From Corallococcus coralloides DSM 2259 (GTDB lineage Bacteria > Myxococcota > Myxococcia > Myxococcales > Myxococcaceae): a stretch of DNA of 64,000 nucleotides. The position numbers and the translations under genes are program-made. The first letter of the stretch is position 1. Each line of letters begins with the position of its first letter. The stretch is taken from the NCBI RefSeq assembly GCF_000255295.1, contig NC_017030.1:5270001-5334000 (forward strand). Direction: 5' to 3'. The notes below the pieces were generated by a model. The model was not told the DNA's origin. It did not search any database and was given only the letters and a program-made list of their open reading frames with translations. This document shows, piece by piece, positions 54,101-62,598 of this stretch.

Positions 54101-56258
54101 AGCGCACGAGCGGCGGTTCGAAGAGCGACAGGGGCCGCCGCAGCTCCTGGCGGAGCGCCTCTTCACGCCGGTGTTCACGCTCGACCGGGGGCAAATCGGA
54201 CAGGTCGATCAACGGGACCTGCACCGGTGTCACGGGAAGGACGCGCTGCCACGGCCGGCCGTCGACTTCCTCGTAGGTCGTCCGCAGCAGTTCATGGCGG
54301 CGGGTGATCTCCGTCAGCGCGCGTTCGAGCACCGCCAGGTCCAGCCCGCCCAGCACGCGAAGGGTCGTCTGCGCCTGGTAGGAGATGCTGCCGGGGGACA
54401 GCTTCTGGAGGAACCAGACCTGCTCCTGTTGCACGGACAGCGGTGCCCGTTCGGGGTCGGCGACGCGGACCACGGGCGGCAACGCGTCCTTCGCGGGAAC
54501 GGACCGACGCGGCTCCAGCACGTTCGCCAGCTGGGAGATGCGACGGTGCGCGAAGAGCTCCGTCAGAGACAACGGGAGCCCCAGCACCTCCGCGACCCGA
54601 GCGGCGATCCGCGTGGCCAGCAGCGAGTGGCCGCCCAGTTCGAAGAAGTCGTCCTCGATGCCGATCCGCTCCAGGCGCAGCTCCTCCTGCCACACCTGGA
54701 CGAGTCCATGCTCCAGCTCCGTGCGAGGCGCGACATAGGCGCTGCTCCGGGTCGCGTGGGCATCGGGCATGGGCAGCGCCTGGACGTCGACCTTGCCGGT
54801 GGGGCCCAGGGGCAGGGCGTCCACGACGACAAAGGTCCGGGGGAGCATGGCCTCGGGGAGCCAGGCGCGGAGGTGCTCGCGGAGCTGCTCCGTCCCGGGA
54901 ACGGCGCGTGCGTCCTTCGGCGCGAACCACGCCACGAAGAAGACGTCGTGGCTCTCGGTGCTGCGAGCCAGGACGTGCGCGGCCCCGACGTGCGGATGGG
55001 TCAGCAGCGCGGCGGTGATCTCCGCGGGCTCGATGCGGATGCCGCGGACCTTCACCTGCCGGTCAGAACGGCCATGGAACTCCAGCGAGCCATCCGGCAA
55101 CCGGCGGCCCAGGTCTCCCGTGCGGTACAGCCGTTCGCCGCCGAACCGGGAGAAGGGATCCGGAATGAATCGATCCGCGGTCAGGTCCGGCGTGCCCACG
55201 TAACCGCGAGCCAATCCGGGGCCGCCAATGAACAGCTCCCCGGTCTCGCCCTCCGCCACGGGCCGCAGCTCCGGACCGAGGACGTGCACCTCCACGCCGC
55301 CAATGGGACGGCCGATGGACGGCAGCCGGTCCCCGGTCGAGGCATCACCAGGAGGGACGACCCCGGACGTGCTGTAGATGGTGCACTCGGCGGGGCCGTA
55401 GCCGTTCACGAGCTGGAACGGCAGCCCGGGCCTGGGGTGCAGGTGCAGCCGGTCACCGCCGGTGAGGATCAGGCGCAGGGCACAGGACTCAGGCCAGGAC
55501 AGCGGGAGGACGCGTTCGGCCAGCGGCGTGGGCAGGAAGACGCAGGTGATGTCCCGGGCCAGGAGCCAGTCCTGCAGCCGCTGGGGCGACAGGCGGGTCT
55601 CCTCATCAGGCGGCAGCTCCAGTCGAGCCCCCGCGGCCAGCGACGGCAGGAGCGTCATGACGAAGGCATCGAAGCCGGGCGAGGCCACCACGCCAATGCG
55701 ATCCGCGGGCGACAGGCCGAACGTGCCGAGGTGGTACCCGGTGAAGGCGGACAGGGCCCGGTGGCTGATCATCACGCCCTTGGGCAGCCCGGTGGAGCCC
55801 GAGGTGTGGATCACATACGCGAGGTGATCCGGCTGCACGGTGACGCCCGGGTTCACGTCCGGGAACGCCTGAAGCGCCAGGGCCTCTGGAGCCAGGACCT
55901 GGATGCCGTCCGCCGCGAGCCGCTCCATGGCAGGCCCCGTGCCGATGACAAACCGGGCCCCCGCCGAAGCAGCCATGTATCGCAGGCGTTCGGGAGGGGA
56001 GGCCGGGTCCAGGGGAAGCCAGGCCGCTCCGGCCTTGAGAACACCCAGGACGGATGAGACCAGCTCCACGCTTCGCGGAAGACAGACGCCGACGAGGACG
56101 TCCGGGCCGGCGCCCCGAGCGATCAGCGCATGGGCCAACCGGTTCGCATGCACATTCAGCGCGGCGTGGGTGAGAGAGCGGGCTCGGGAGGCAACGGCGA
56201 TCTGGGAGGAAAGTTCGGTCGCTCGTCGCTCGACGAGCTGGTGGACGGGGGGCAGCAA
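51189..56258 (-). CDS. Non-ribosomal peptide synthetase A-PCP-C-A-PCP
   Basis: The protein is 1689 aa from a TTG at 56258 with GGAGG 4 nt upstream. It starts directly with an adenylation domain, so it is an initiating synthetase. A1 (about 15-500) has TSGSTGLPKG and NGYGPAE, with pocket residues D-A-M-F-L-G-G-I-Y. The PCP has LGGHSLLATR. The C domain (about 605-1050) has HHVVHDG near residue 738. A2 (about 1075-1555) has TSGSTGVPKG and NQYGPTE, with pocket residues D-P-A-D-L-G-Q-V-T. The final PCP has LGGHSLLLAQ. I do not recognise either code. It hands over to the PKS encoded next. Confidence 0.95.
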   Translation of the reverse strand: MLPPVHQLVERRATELSSQIAVASRARSLTHAALNVHANRLAHALIARGAGPDVLVGVCLPRSVELVSSVLGVLKAGAAWLPLDPASPPERLRYMAASAGARFVIGTGPAMERLAADGIQVLAPEALALQAFPDVNPGVTVQPDHLAYVIHTSGSTGLPKGVMISHRALSAFTGYHLGTFGLSPADRIGVVASPGFDAFVMTLLPSLAAGARLELPPDEETRLSPQRLQDWLLARDITCVFLPTPLAERVLPLSWPESCALRLILTGGDRLHLHPRPGLPFQLVNGYGPAECTIYSTSGVVPPGDASTGDRLPSIGRPIGGVEVHVLGPELRPVAEGETGELFIGGPGLARGYVGTPDLTADRFIPDPFSRFGGERLYRTGDLGRRLPDGSLEFHGRSDRQVKVRGIRIEPAEITAALLTHPHVGAAHVLARSTESHDVFFVAWFAPKDARAVPGTEQLREHLRAWLPEAMLPRTFVVVDALPLGPTGKVDVQALPMPDAHATRSSAYVAPRTELEHGLVQVWQEELRLERIGIEDDFFELGGHSLLATRIAARVAEVLGLPLSLTELFAHRRISQLANVLEPRRSVPAKDALPPVVRVADPERAPLSVQQEQVWFLQKLSPGSISYQAQTTLRVLGGLDLAVLERALTEITRRHELLRTTYEEVDGRPWQRVLPVTPVQVPLIDLSDLPPVEREHRREEALRQELRRPLSLFEPPLVRWTVVRLAPDDHELVLVEHHVVHDGVSFSVLMRELDALYNAYLRGESSPLPELPVQYRDFAAWQREALDGPAMKAQLDFWRKRLAGAPEVLPLRTDHPRPRVQTFNGDLLRLELPPALPGALRAFCQQEGVTLFNTLFAAFATLLHRYTGEQDLCIGSAFAARAGVRNIENVIGMFVNAVVLRCDVSGAPSFRELVHQVRDLTVAAAEHQTYPFLKLIEALGVKRDPSRNPLVQAMFSFHDSAVRSPRLGDASCTIFERGNGSSKVDLDVVAIPHAGRHLGDRERGDARISLIWEYNRDLFDRSTMERMAAHFLRLMEAAVASPGTPVSRLPMLSDAERRVLVANGSAMPVSAEPPVHQQVLAQALRTPDAVAVRYEAGTLTYAELVRRATLLAEHLHSRGADAESVVGVCAPRGAEFVTAELGVMLSGAAFLPLDPEHPAERIALILGDAGVRQVVTTGPLAERLPSTVERVRIEPFHGPGTPQGRLPTEVRPEQRAYVMYTSGSTGVPKGVVVEHGALAHLVGWHRRAFGLEPNSRTTLLYSPAFDPSVAELWPALTAGATLHVPGQDVRLSPERLQSWLLSERITFTDLPTALAERLLALPWPASCELRTVLAGGDRLHARPVPGLPWRLFNQYGPTETTVTATSGEVLPAGPIETLPAIGQPIDGTTAHVLDAELQPVPSGVAGELYIGGAGVARGYLNRPDLTAASFVPDPYAAHPGARMYRTGDRVLCRADGTLEFLGRMDAQLKIRGFRVEPAEVAVRLRTHPGLAAAHVRAWSPPGGAPQLVGYLVPLAGQPLPTPARLREHLSRELPAYMIPSAYVELKALPLTHGGKVDERALPEPTPGTQAPRVPLANEHERRIAGIWCETLRLEHVGAEDNFFDLGGHSLLLAQVQYLLKHRMGHDVPMVTLFEFPTVRVLASHLQGRDDGGEAEAAQAQRQEQRRSGRARLLGRQGRLSSDRSREEVE

Positions 56259-56582
56259 GAATCCTCCAACCGGCGCCGCACCCGTCCGAAGAAAATCAAG
56301 CGTTTAGCGGATTTGGGCCGTTTTCAGGATTTTACATGACCCGGTGAAACACCGTGAGACATGGCTCGCCACAAGGGAGTGCGGATCCACCCTGTTGGGT
56401 AGCCCTTGAGAGGAGAGGACACGGAGAGTCCCGAGGGACTTCCATGGCGCCGGAGTGACTCAGAGGCGAAGCCGAAAGGACTACCCGTAAAGTTCCGCGC
56501 CCTTGCCGGAGACCCGCTGGAACCGTGGTGACAAAGCCACGCCCCGCGGAGACCTCACTGGTCCCGAGCGCTGGAGCAGTTC
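56259..56582. promoter_or_regulatory. Divergent control region between second NRPS operon and RCC1 lipoprotein
   Basis: The 324-bp region has no gene. It holds the NRPS ribosome binding site (56263-56267), an AT-rich stretch at 56290-56340 with a TAAAAT-like element on the minus strand, and a small inverted repeat CGGTGAAACACCG at 56342-56354. It also holds a block at 56442-56470 that recurs upstream of the second lipoprotein gene (63331-63360) at nearly the same distance from the start (141 and 144 nt). GGAG precedes the lipoprotein ATG. Confidence 0.5.
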
Positions 56583-59003
56583 ATGGATCAAAAGAGTCGA
56601 AGCGGGCTGGCGGTACTGGCCCTGGGCTTGATGCTGGCGCTGACCGGGTGTGGCAGTCCGTCCATGGTGGTGGCGGAAGGCAGCGCGCAGGCAGTGGTAA
56701 CGCTGCCGCAAGCCTTGAGTGCCAGCGACATCGCCCGTGTGGAGCTCACGGTGTCCGGCGCGGGCATGACGACGCGCACGGATGCACTGGTGAAGACGGG
56801 CGGGCAGTGGGGTGGGGTGCTGGGCCAGCTGCCTGCGGGCACCGGCCGTCTCTTCAGCGCCCAGGCCTTCGACGCCTCCAACACCGTGCGCTACTCGGGG
56901 CAAGTGACGCCGCCCGTCACCATCCAGGCCGGGCAGACGACGGCGGTCACCCTGCTGCTCCAGGAGGTGAACGCGCCGCCCCCCTTCAGCAATGCGGCTC
57001 CGCGCATCCTCTCCCTGGTTGCGAGCCCTGGCACTGTCGCCCCGGGCGGGCAGGTAACGCTCCAGGCCACCGCGGACGACCCGAACGCGGGCGACACCCT
57101 CACGTATGCGTGGACGGCAGCCTCCGGCAGCTTCAGCGCCGCATCCAGCCTCACCACGTCATGGACGGCACCGGCCTCCGCGGGCCAGGTCGCGCTGACG
57201 CTGACGGTGACGGACTCCAGGGGCGCCAGCGCCTCTCTCAGCGTCACCATCACGGTGAGCACCGGCAATGGCAGCGCGGCCGTCAATGTCTCCTTCAACA
57301 CCTGGCCCCAGGTGGCTGGAATGACAGCCCTGCCTTCCTCCGTCTCTGTCGGCCAGACCACCCAGGTGACGGCCTCCGCCAGCGACGCGGACGGCGACAG
57401 CCTCAGCTACGAGTGGACGGCCAGCTGCGCGGGGACGTGGGCCAATGCCACATCCGCCAGTCCCAGCTTCACCCCCTCCGCACGACCCTCCAGCGGCACG
57501 TGCACGCTCAGCGTGACGGCGCGTGACGGGCGCGGTGGGATGGGCATGGGCAACCTCACCATCCACGTCCCGTCCTCGCCCACCACCGGGCAGTTCCCAC
57601 CGGAGATCGTGGAGACGTTCCACTCGATCGCCACCGTGCCTGCGCAGGGTGACACCGTCGTCTTCCGCGCGAGGGCGCGAGATCCGCAAGGCAGCGCGCT
57701 CTCCTTTGCCTGGTCCGCGAACGCGGCCGGGCTGGGCACGGCCAGCGACGGTGCGACGACCAGCGAGGTGCTCTGGACGGCGGGCGCCTGCCTTTCTTCG
57801 GGCACGTCCCTCACGGTGACGGTGACCGTCCGTAACGCGCTGGGGTTGTCCGCCAGCGCCTCCATGATTTTGGAGGGCGGCACGCCATGCGCTCCCTCGC
57901 CGAGGCGAGTGACCTGGATTGCCGCGGGAGGCGCGCACAGCCTGGTCGTGAGGCAGGACGGCACCGCGGACGCGTGGGGCCACAACGGCTACGGGCAGCT
58001 GGGGGACGGAACGAGCGTGGACCGCTTCCTTCCCGGTCCGGTCCAGGTGCAGGGCCTCACGGGGGCCACGGCCCTGTCCGCTACCGCCTACCACACGCTC
58101 GCGCTCGCTCAGGACGGCACCGTGTGGGGCTGGGGGTACAACGACTCCGGCCAGCTGGGAGACACCGTGGACATGGTCCGAGTGACACCGGCTCCGCTGC
58201 CCGGCCTCACGGGCGTCACGGCCCTGGCCTCGGGGACGTACCACTCCCTCGCGCTCAAGCAGGACGGCACCGTGTGGGCCTGGGGCCTCAACAACCTGGG
58301 CCAGCTGGGAGACGGAACGACGGTCAGCCGCACGGAGCAGATGCCCGTGCCGGGCCTCACGGATGTCACGGCCCTGGCCGCGAGCACCTATCACTCGCTC
58401 GCCTTGAAGCAGGACGGCACCGTGTGGACCTGGGGCTACAACAGCTCCGGGCAGCTGGGAGACGGAACCACCGCGAGCCGCCTCACGCCCGCGCAGGTGC
58501 CGGGGCTGACGGGCGTGTCGGCCATCGCGGCGGGGCTCGTCCATTCGCTCGCGCTCAAGCAGGACGGCACCGTGTGGGCCTGGGGTCGCAACACCGACGG
58601 TCAGCTCGGAAATGGGGCGGCCGTGAACAGCCCGGTCCCGGTACAGGTGCAGGGATTGACGGGCGTGTCGGCCATCGCCGCCGGGTCCTATCACTCGCTG
58701 GCGCTGAAGCAGGACGGCACCGCGTGGAGCTGGGGCCGCAACGGCACGGGGCAGCTCGGGAATGAGACCATCACGGGCAGCCTCACGCCGGTGCAGGTGC
58801 AAGGACTGACGGCGGTGACGGCTCTGGCCGGAGGCGACGCGCATTCCATGGCGCTGCTGCGGGACGGCACCGTGTGGACCTGGGGCTACAACGCCGAGGG
58901 CGAGCTGGGCGATGGGACGACGCTCGACCGCACCGCGCCCGTGCGGGTGCAGGGCTTGGTTCTTGAGGCAGGACGGCACCGTCTGGGCCTGGGGATGGAA
59001 TGA
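56583..59003 (+). CDS. RCC1-repeat lipoprotein with Ig/PKD-like domains, C-terminus frameshifted
   Basis: The protein is 806 aa. The signal peptide ends in the lipobox ALTGC (Cys23). A conserved N-terminal domain (residues 30-140) is followed by three Ig/PKD-like beta domains (about 140-450, for example ATADDPNAGDTLTYAWTA). Seven RCC1-type blades follow, each with QDGTxWxWGxNxxGQLGDGT. The blade period is exactly 150 nt: matching sites lie at 58110, 58260, 58410, 58560, 58710 and 58860. The last ten or so residues are out of frame because of a 41-nt deletion. It is a surface or periplasmic protein, probably with binding functions. Its paralogue starts at 63475. Confidence 0.9.
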   Translation: MDQKSRSGLAVLALGLMLALTGCGSPSMVVAEGSAQAVVTLPQALSASDIARVELTVSGAGMTTRTDALVKTGGQWGGVLGQLPAGTGRLFSAQAFDASNTVRYSGQVTPPVTIQAGQTTAVTLLLQEVNAPPPFSNAAPRILSLVASPGTVAPGGQVTLQATADDPNAGDTLTYAWTAASGSFSAASSLTTSWTAPASAGQVALTLTVTDSRGASASLSVTITVSTGNGSAAVNVSFNTWPQVAGMTALPSSVSVGQTTQVTASASDADGDSLSYEWTASCAGTWANATSASPSFTPSARPSSGTCTLSVTARDGRGGMGMGNLTIHVPSSPTTGQFPPEIVETFHSIATVPAQGDTVVFRARARDPQGSALSFAWSANAAGLGTASDGATTSEVLWTAGACLSSGTSLTVTVTVRNALGLSASASMILEGGTPCAPSPRRVTWIAAGGAHSLVVRQDGTADAWGHNGYGQLGDGTSVDRFLPGPVQVQGLTGATALSATAYHTLALAQDGTVWGWGYNDSGQLGDTVDMVRVTPAPLPGLTGVTALASGTYHSLALKQDGTVWAWGLNNLGQLGDGTTVSRTEQMPVPGLTDVTALAASTYHSLALKQDGTVWTWGYNSSGQLGDGTTASRLTPAQVPGLTGVSAIAAGLVHSLALKQDGTVWAWGRNTDGQLGNGAAVNSPVPVQVQGLTGVSAIAAGSYHSLALKQDGTAWSWGRNGTGQLGNETITGSLTPVQVQGLTAVTALAGGDAHSMALLRDGTVWTWGYNAEGELGDGTTLDRTAPVRVQGLVLEAGRHRLGLGME

Positions 59004-59109
59004 CTACGGCCAGCTCGGCGACGGGACGACGACGGACCGCCTCACGCCCGTGCAGTTGCTGAATCTCAGACGAGACGCCAGGCGCTTGCGTTTGGGGCTG
59101 AAGGACTGA
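58969..59109 (+). pseudogene. Frameshifted eighth RCC1 blade
   Basis: The next repeat begins at 58969 instead of the expected 59010, so 41 nt are missing, and the continuation (RQDGTVWAWGWNDYGQLGDG) is in another frame ending at a TGA at 59109. The deletion could be real or a sequence error. The seven in-frame blades are enough to close a propeller. Confidence 0.75.
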
Positions 59110-59115
59110 CTCCCA

Positions 59116-59152
59116 GCGGGTCCCGTCTTCTTGTCAGGAGCTCGGGACCCGC
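59116..59152 (-). terminator. Hairpin at the convergent end of the peptide operon
   Basis: GCGGGTCCCG (59116-59125) and CGGGACCCGC (59143-59152) form a perfect 10-bp stem with a 17-nt loop. It overlaps the last codons of the S26 gene and the gap to the RCC1 gene. It is a possible bidirectional terminator without a T-run. Confidence 0.4.
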
Positions 59153-59586
59153 ACGACGCCGATGATGGCCTCCGCGTCGATGTAGCCCAGCTGCCGCGAG
59201 TCCTGGGTGTTCTCGGCGTTGTCTCCCGACACCACCACCTTCCCGGATGGAACGCGCGTCCGGGAGTCGGCGCCGAGCTTCGCCCACGCCCAGTCCGGCA
59301 CCGGCTCTCCCGCGACGGCGGCCACCCGCTTGATGAGATAGGGCGAGTCCTCCGAGTTCATCACCGCGAGCCGCTCGGCGGGCAGCAGGAAGACGATGAC
59401 GTCCGAGCGCGCGTAGCCGCCGTCTCCGACACGGCGCCTCGCGAGGAGCTGCTGCCCGTCGCGCAGCGTGGGCGCCATGCTGTTGCCGCGCACCGTGACG
59501 ACGAGCCAGCGGCGGCGCGCCCAGGCCGTGAGCGCGGCGCCCGCCACCAGGAGCCCCGCGCCCACGCCCATCGCCGCGAGCATCAC
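59134..59586 (-). CDS. S26 family signal-peptidase-like protease
   Basis: The protein is 150 aa from a GTG at 59586 that overlaps the ABC gene stop (GTGA). One N-terminal membrane segment (about 3-22) is followed by the serine/lysine dyad: Ser36 in RGNSMAPTL and Lys86 in LIKRVAAVAG. A third S26 box, GDNAENTQDSRQLG, is near the C-terminus. It is short compared with housekeeping LepB. As last gene of the operon it is the likely protease for the precursor peptides, whose leaders end in Ala-Gly-Ala, a type I signal-peptidase-style site. That assignment is inference. Confidence 0.9.
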   Translation of the reverse strand: MMLAAMGVGAGLLVAGAALTAWARRRWLVVTVRGNSMAPTLRDGQQLLARRRVGDGGYARSDVIVFLLPAERLAVMNSEDSPYLIKRVAAVAGEPVPDWAWAKLGADSRTRVPSGKVVVSGDNAENTQDSRQLGYIDAEAIIGVVRVPSS

Positions 59587-61448
59587 GCGACCTCCCGCTG
59601 CGAGGTCCGTGAGGCGACGCGCTCGTCCTGATAGCCGCTGGCCTGGAGCGTGAACAAGCGCGCGTACTCGCCACCCGCCGCCATCAGCGCGTCATGCGTG
59701 CCCTGCTCGATGACGCGGCCTTCGGAGAGGACGTAGAGCGTATCCGCGCTCCGCAGCGCGCTCATCCGGTGGGAGATGAGCAGACGCGCACGCCCCGCGC
59801 CGTGGCGCTCCAGCGTCTGGTGGATGTGGAACTCCGCGGCCGCATCCAGTCCGGAGCTGGGCTCGTCCAACACCAGCAGGTCCACGTCCTGGCGCATCAG
59901 GGCACGGGCCAGCGCCACCCGCTGCCACTGGCCTCCCGAGAGCGACACTCCCGCCGGCGCGTCGTCGTCCTCGCCCGCGAACACGCGGCTCAGCAGCGTG
60001 TCGTAGCCCGCGGGAAGCGAGGCGAGCGTTTCGTCCATCTCCGCCAGCCGCGCCACGTCGCGGATCCGCGCGCCGTCCTTCAGCCGGGCCACGTCCCCCA
60101 GGCCGATGTTCTCCGCCGCGCTGAAGTCGTACGTCATGAAGTCCTGGAACGTCGCCGTCATCCGCGCCCAGAGCGCAGGAGCATCCAGCTCCCGCACGTC
60201 CACGCCGTCCCACAGGATCTGCCCGCGCTCCACGTCATAGAAGCGGCACAGCAGCTTCACCAGCGTGCTCTTTCCGGCGCCGTTGACGCCGACGAGCCCC
60301 ACCGATCCTCCCGCCGGAATGAAGAGGTTCACGCCGCGCAGCACCCAGGGGCCGTGGGCGTCGTAGCGGAACCAGACGTCGCGCAGCTCGATGCCATGTC
60401 GCAGCGGTGCCACCGGGCGCGAGGGCCCCACCGCGCGGACCGGCAGGTTGATGATGTCGAGGTAGTTCTTGAAGGTCTGGATGCTGCGGCTCGCGAATTC
60501 AATCTGCGAGAGCAGCCCGTTGAAGGCGCTCTGGATGCCCGCCACGGCCGCGAGGAAGAGGGCCACGTCTCCAAGCTGGAGCTGCCCCCGGATCGCCCCT
60601 CGCGCGACGATGAAGGCCCCCACCGAGGCCACCACGGCCGTGAGCAGCGACAGCGCCGCCTGCACGCCCAACCCCTTGCGCGTCACGGCCAGCTCCTGGG
60701 TCGACGCCTTGCGCAGCGACGCCACCATCCGCTCCAGGAGCAGGTCCCCCAGGTTGAACAGCCGGCTCTCCTTGGCCGCCCGCACGTCCACCAGCAGCGA
60801 GTGGTAGAAGTCGCGCCAGCGGTACGTGGGCACGAGCGCCTCGGTCAGCTCCACCAGCCACCGGCTGCGCGCGAGCTGCGCCGCCAGCGCCACGCCCCCC
60901 GCCAGCAGCAGCAGCAACGCCATGGGCGGGGACACCATCAGCACCACGGCGCTCAGCGTCCCCACCGACACCAGCGTGCGCACCATGGCGCGCACGAACT
61001 CGGCGAGCTGCTGGGGCGCGTCCAGGGCGGCCTCGTTCGCGAGGCGGAGCCGGCCGTGGAAGGCGGGGTCCTCGAAGTGGCGCAGTCCCTCCAGCGCCAC
61101 CACCTTCGCGAAGAGGGTGCGCTCGACCTCGATGGTGACGCGCCAGCGAATCAGCCCGGCGAGGTACTCGGTGACGTTGAGCACCGCCATGGAGCCCCCG
61201 GCGACGGCGGCGGCGCCCACCGCGAGCGTGAGCGCCCGCTGCGTGTCGGCGAGCGCACCGCGGCTCAGCTCGTCCAGCAACTCCTTGGTGAGCCAGCCGC
61301 CCACGGCCGCCACGGAGCCCGTGCACAGCGTGAGCGCGAACGCGAAGGCCGACGCCAGCGGTGCCGAGCGCCACTGGAGCACCACGGCCGCGCGCACCGT
61401 GCGCAGCACCTCACGCACGAGCCTCCGCGCGTTCCGCGGCCCGGTCAT
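59583..61448 (-). CDS. ABC exporter (fused membrane and ATPase domains, no peptidase domain)
   Basis: The protein is 621 aa. Residues 1-340 hold the transmembrane domain. The ATPase domain has Walker A GVNGAGKST (387-395), Q-loop Gln435, signature LSGGQ (503-507), Walker B LLVLDE (524-529) and His560. It is a half-transporter that should dimerise. There is no N-terminal C39 peptidase domain, unlike double-glycine bacteriocin exporters, which fits processing by the adjacent S26 protein. The ATGA start overlaps the TlpA-like gene. It probably exports the cysteine-rich peptides. Confidence 0.93.
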   Translation of the reverse strand: MTGPRNARRLVREVLRTVRAAVVLQWRSAPLASAFAFALTLCTGSVAAVGGWLTKELLDELSRGALADTQRALTLAVGAAAVAGGSMAVLNVTEYLAGLIRWRVTIEVERTLFAKVVALEGLRHFEDPAFHGRLRLANEAALDAPQQLAEFVRAMVRTLVSVGTLSAVVLMVSPPMALLLLLAGGVALAAQLARSRWLVELTEALVPTYRWRDFYHSLLVDVRAAKESRLFNLGDLLLERMVASLRKASTQELAVTRKGLGVQAALSLLTAVVASVGAFIVARGAIRGQLQLGDVALFLAAVAGIQSAFNGLLSQIEFASRSIQTFKNYLDIINLPVRAVGPSRPVAPLRHGIELRDVWFRYDAHGPWVLRGVNLFIPAGGSVGLVGVNGAGKSTLVKLLCRFYDVERGQILWDGVDVRELDAPALWARMTATFQDFMTYDFSAAENIGLGDVARLKDGARIRDVARLAEMDETLASLPAGYDTLLSRVFAGEDDDAPAGVSLSGGQWQRVALARALMRQDVDLLVLDEPSSGLDAAAEFHIHQTLERHGAGRARLLISHRMSALRSADTLYVLSEGRVIEQGTHDALMAAGGEYARLFTLQASGYQDERVASRTSQREVA

Positions 61449-61966
61449 GGCAGGACTTCGTGCAGGAAGTGTCCCGCGGCGGCGACCACGCCTTTATCGA
61501 CGAGCACGAGGGTAGGGTACCCGGCCTGCTTGATCGCCCGCGTGATGGAGTCCCCATCGCTCAGGTACGCCACCCGGGCCACCTGCTTCAGCGACGCCCC
61601 GAGCGAGACCACGTCCGGGTCCTCGGGCCCGCCCTCGATGAAGGCCAGGAGCGGCATCCCAGGCGGCGAGGCGATGAGCTTCTCGCGCACCGAGGAGCAG
61701 GGCCGACAGCCAGGGGTGAAGAAGCCGATCAGGGTCTGCCCGTCCGCGAGGGCGGCATCCGTGACGGACTCGCCCTCCACCGTGGTCGCCTCGAAGCGGC
61801 CCACCTTGTCACCCTCCAGCGGCAGGGCAGGGTCCCGGGTAGGAACCTGGTTGGCCACCGTCTCCTGGAGTTTGCGCAGCCGGCCGATGAGCGCGAGCGT
61901 CAGCAAGAGGTTGAGCACCACCAGCACGGCGAGGATGGCGCCACCCACGACAAGAATCTCAACCAT
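61445..61966 (-). CDS. Membrane-anchored thioredoxin-fold protein (TlpA/MauD-like)
   Basis: The protein is 173 aa. An N-terminal membrane anchor (about 3-28) precedes a periplasmic thioredoxin-like domain with the redox motif Cys87-Arg-Pro-Cys90 (FFTPGCRPC) and the cis-proline loop GYPTLVL (Pro151). The start has GAGGAAG close upstream. With the adjacent MauE-like protein it matches the MauD/MauE pair, which is needed to make the disulfide-rich small subunit of methylamine dehydrogenase. A role in forming or correcting disulfides of the precursor peptides is inferred. Confidence 0.88.
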   Translation of the reverse strand: MVEILVVGGAILAVLVVLNLLLTLALIGRLRKLQETVANQVPTRDPALPLEGDKVGRFEATTVEGESVTDAALADGQTLIGFFTPGCRPCSSVREKLIASPPGMPLLAFIEGGPEDPDVVSLGASLKQVARVAYLSDGDSITRAIKQAGYPTLVLVDKGVVAAAGHFLHEVLP

Positions 61967-61974
61967 CGTCTTCC

Positions 61975-62529
61975 TCAGTTCCTTCGGGCTCGCGAAGACG
62001 CGGCCACGGGCTCCGGTCCGCGGATCAGGAACACCAGGTCATCCCAACGCGTGACGAAGACTCCGCCCAGCACCCCGGCGGTCCCCGCGATGGCCCCCAT
62101 CGCCACCGGCACGGGCGCGCCAGAGGCCGCCGCGTGGCTCACGGCCCCAACGACAGTGACAGCCAGCAGCAGGCCGTTGCGCACGAGGTGCGCCGCGCCC
62201 ACGGGGGTGTTGCTTGCGCCAAAGCACCGGCAGGCGACCTTCGCGCCCCGGCGCAACACCCATGCAATGCCAAGCGTGAAGCCCCCCAGGAGCGCCAGCG
62301 CCAGCGCATAACCCACAGCCACGTTCAGGAGCAGCAGGAGCGCGGAGGCGGCCTCCGCGAGAATCAAGGTGGCTGCGAGCGGCGCGCCCGCCAGGGAGGG
62401 CGGCAGGCCGAAGTTCACGAGCGTCTGGATGAAGTCTTCGAAGGGCTTGCGTCCGCGCGCCTTGCCAAAGGCGGCGAGCACGAACACCAGGGCCAGCATC
62501 AGGCGACAACCGAGATTGACCGCGCTCAA
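61975..62529 (-). CDS. MauE/DoxX-like redox membrane protein
   Basis: The protein is 184 aa from a TTG at 62529 with GAGG 7 nt upstream. Four hydrophobic segments (about 8-22, 46-68, 70-92, 115-160) and the paired cysteines Cys100-Arg-Cys102-Phe-Gly fit the MauE family, which passes electrons between membrane and periplasmic thiol proteins. It is 8 bp upstream of the TlpA-like gene. Confidence 0.85.
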   Translation of the reverse strand: MSAVNLGCRLMLALVFVLAAFGKARGRKPFEDFIQTLVNFGLPPSLAGAPLAATLILAEAASALLLLLNVAVGYALALALLGGFTLGIAWVLRRGAKVACRCFGASNTPVGAAHLVRNGLLLAVTVVGAVSHAAASGAPVPVAMGAIAGTAGVLGGVFVTRWDDLVFLIRGPEPVAASSRARRN

Positions 62530-62549
62530 CGGAGAGCCTCACTGAGACG

Positions 62550-62582
62550 ACGGCTGGACGCCGAGGTGGCGCGTCCAGCCGT
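62550..62582 (-). terminator. Hairpin between peptide gene 1 and the processing genes
   Basis: ACGGCTGGACGC (62550-62561) and GCGTCCAGCCGT (62571-62582) form a perfect 12-bp stem with a 9-nt loop, 17 nt after the peptide stop. There is no T-run, so it may be a partial terminator or an RNA-stabilising stem rather than a full stop. A copy follows peptide gene 2. Confidence 0.5.
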
Positions 62583-62598
62583 GGTCATCAAGCAGAAG

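Noticed and set aside
57159-58979. Minus-strand open frame opposite the RCC1 lipoprotein
   Set aside because: It mirrors the 150-nt repeats of the plus-strand gene and has no recognisable domain or start signal.
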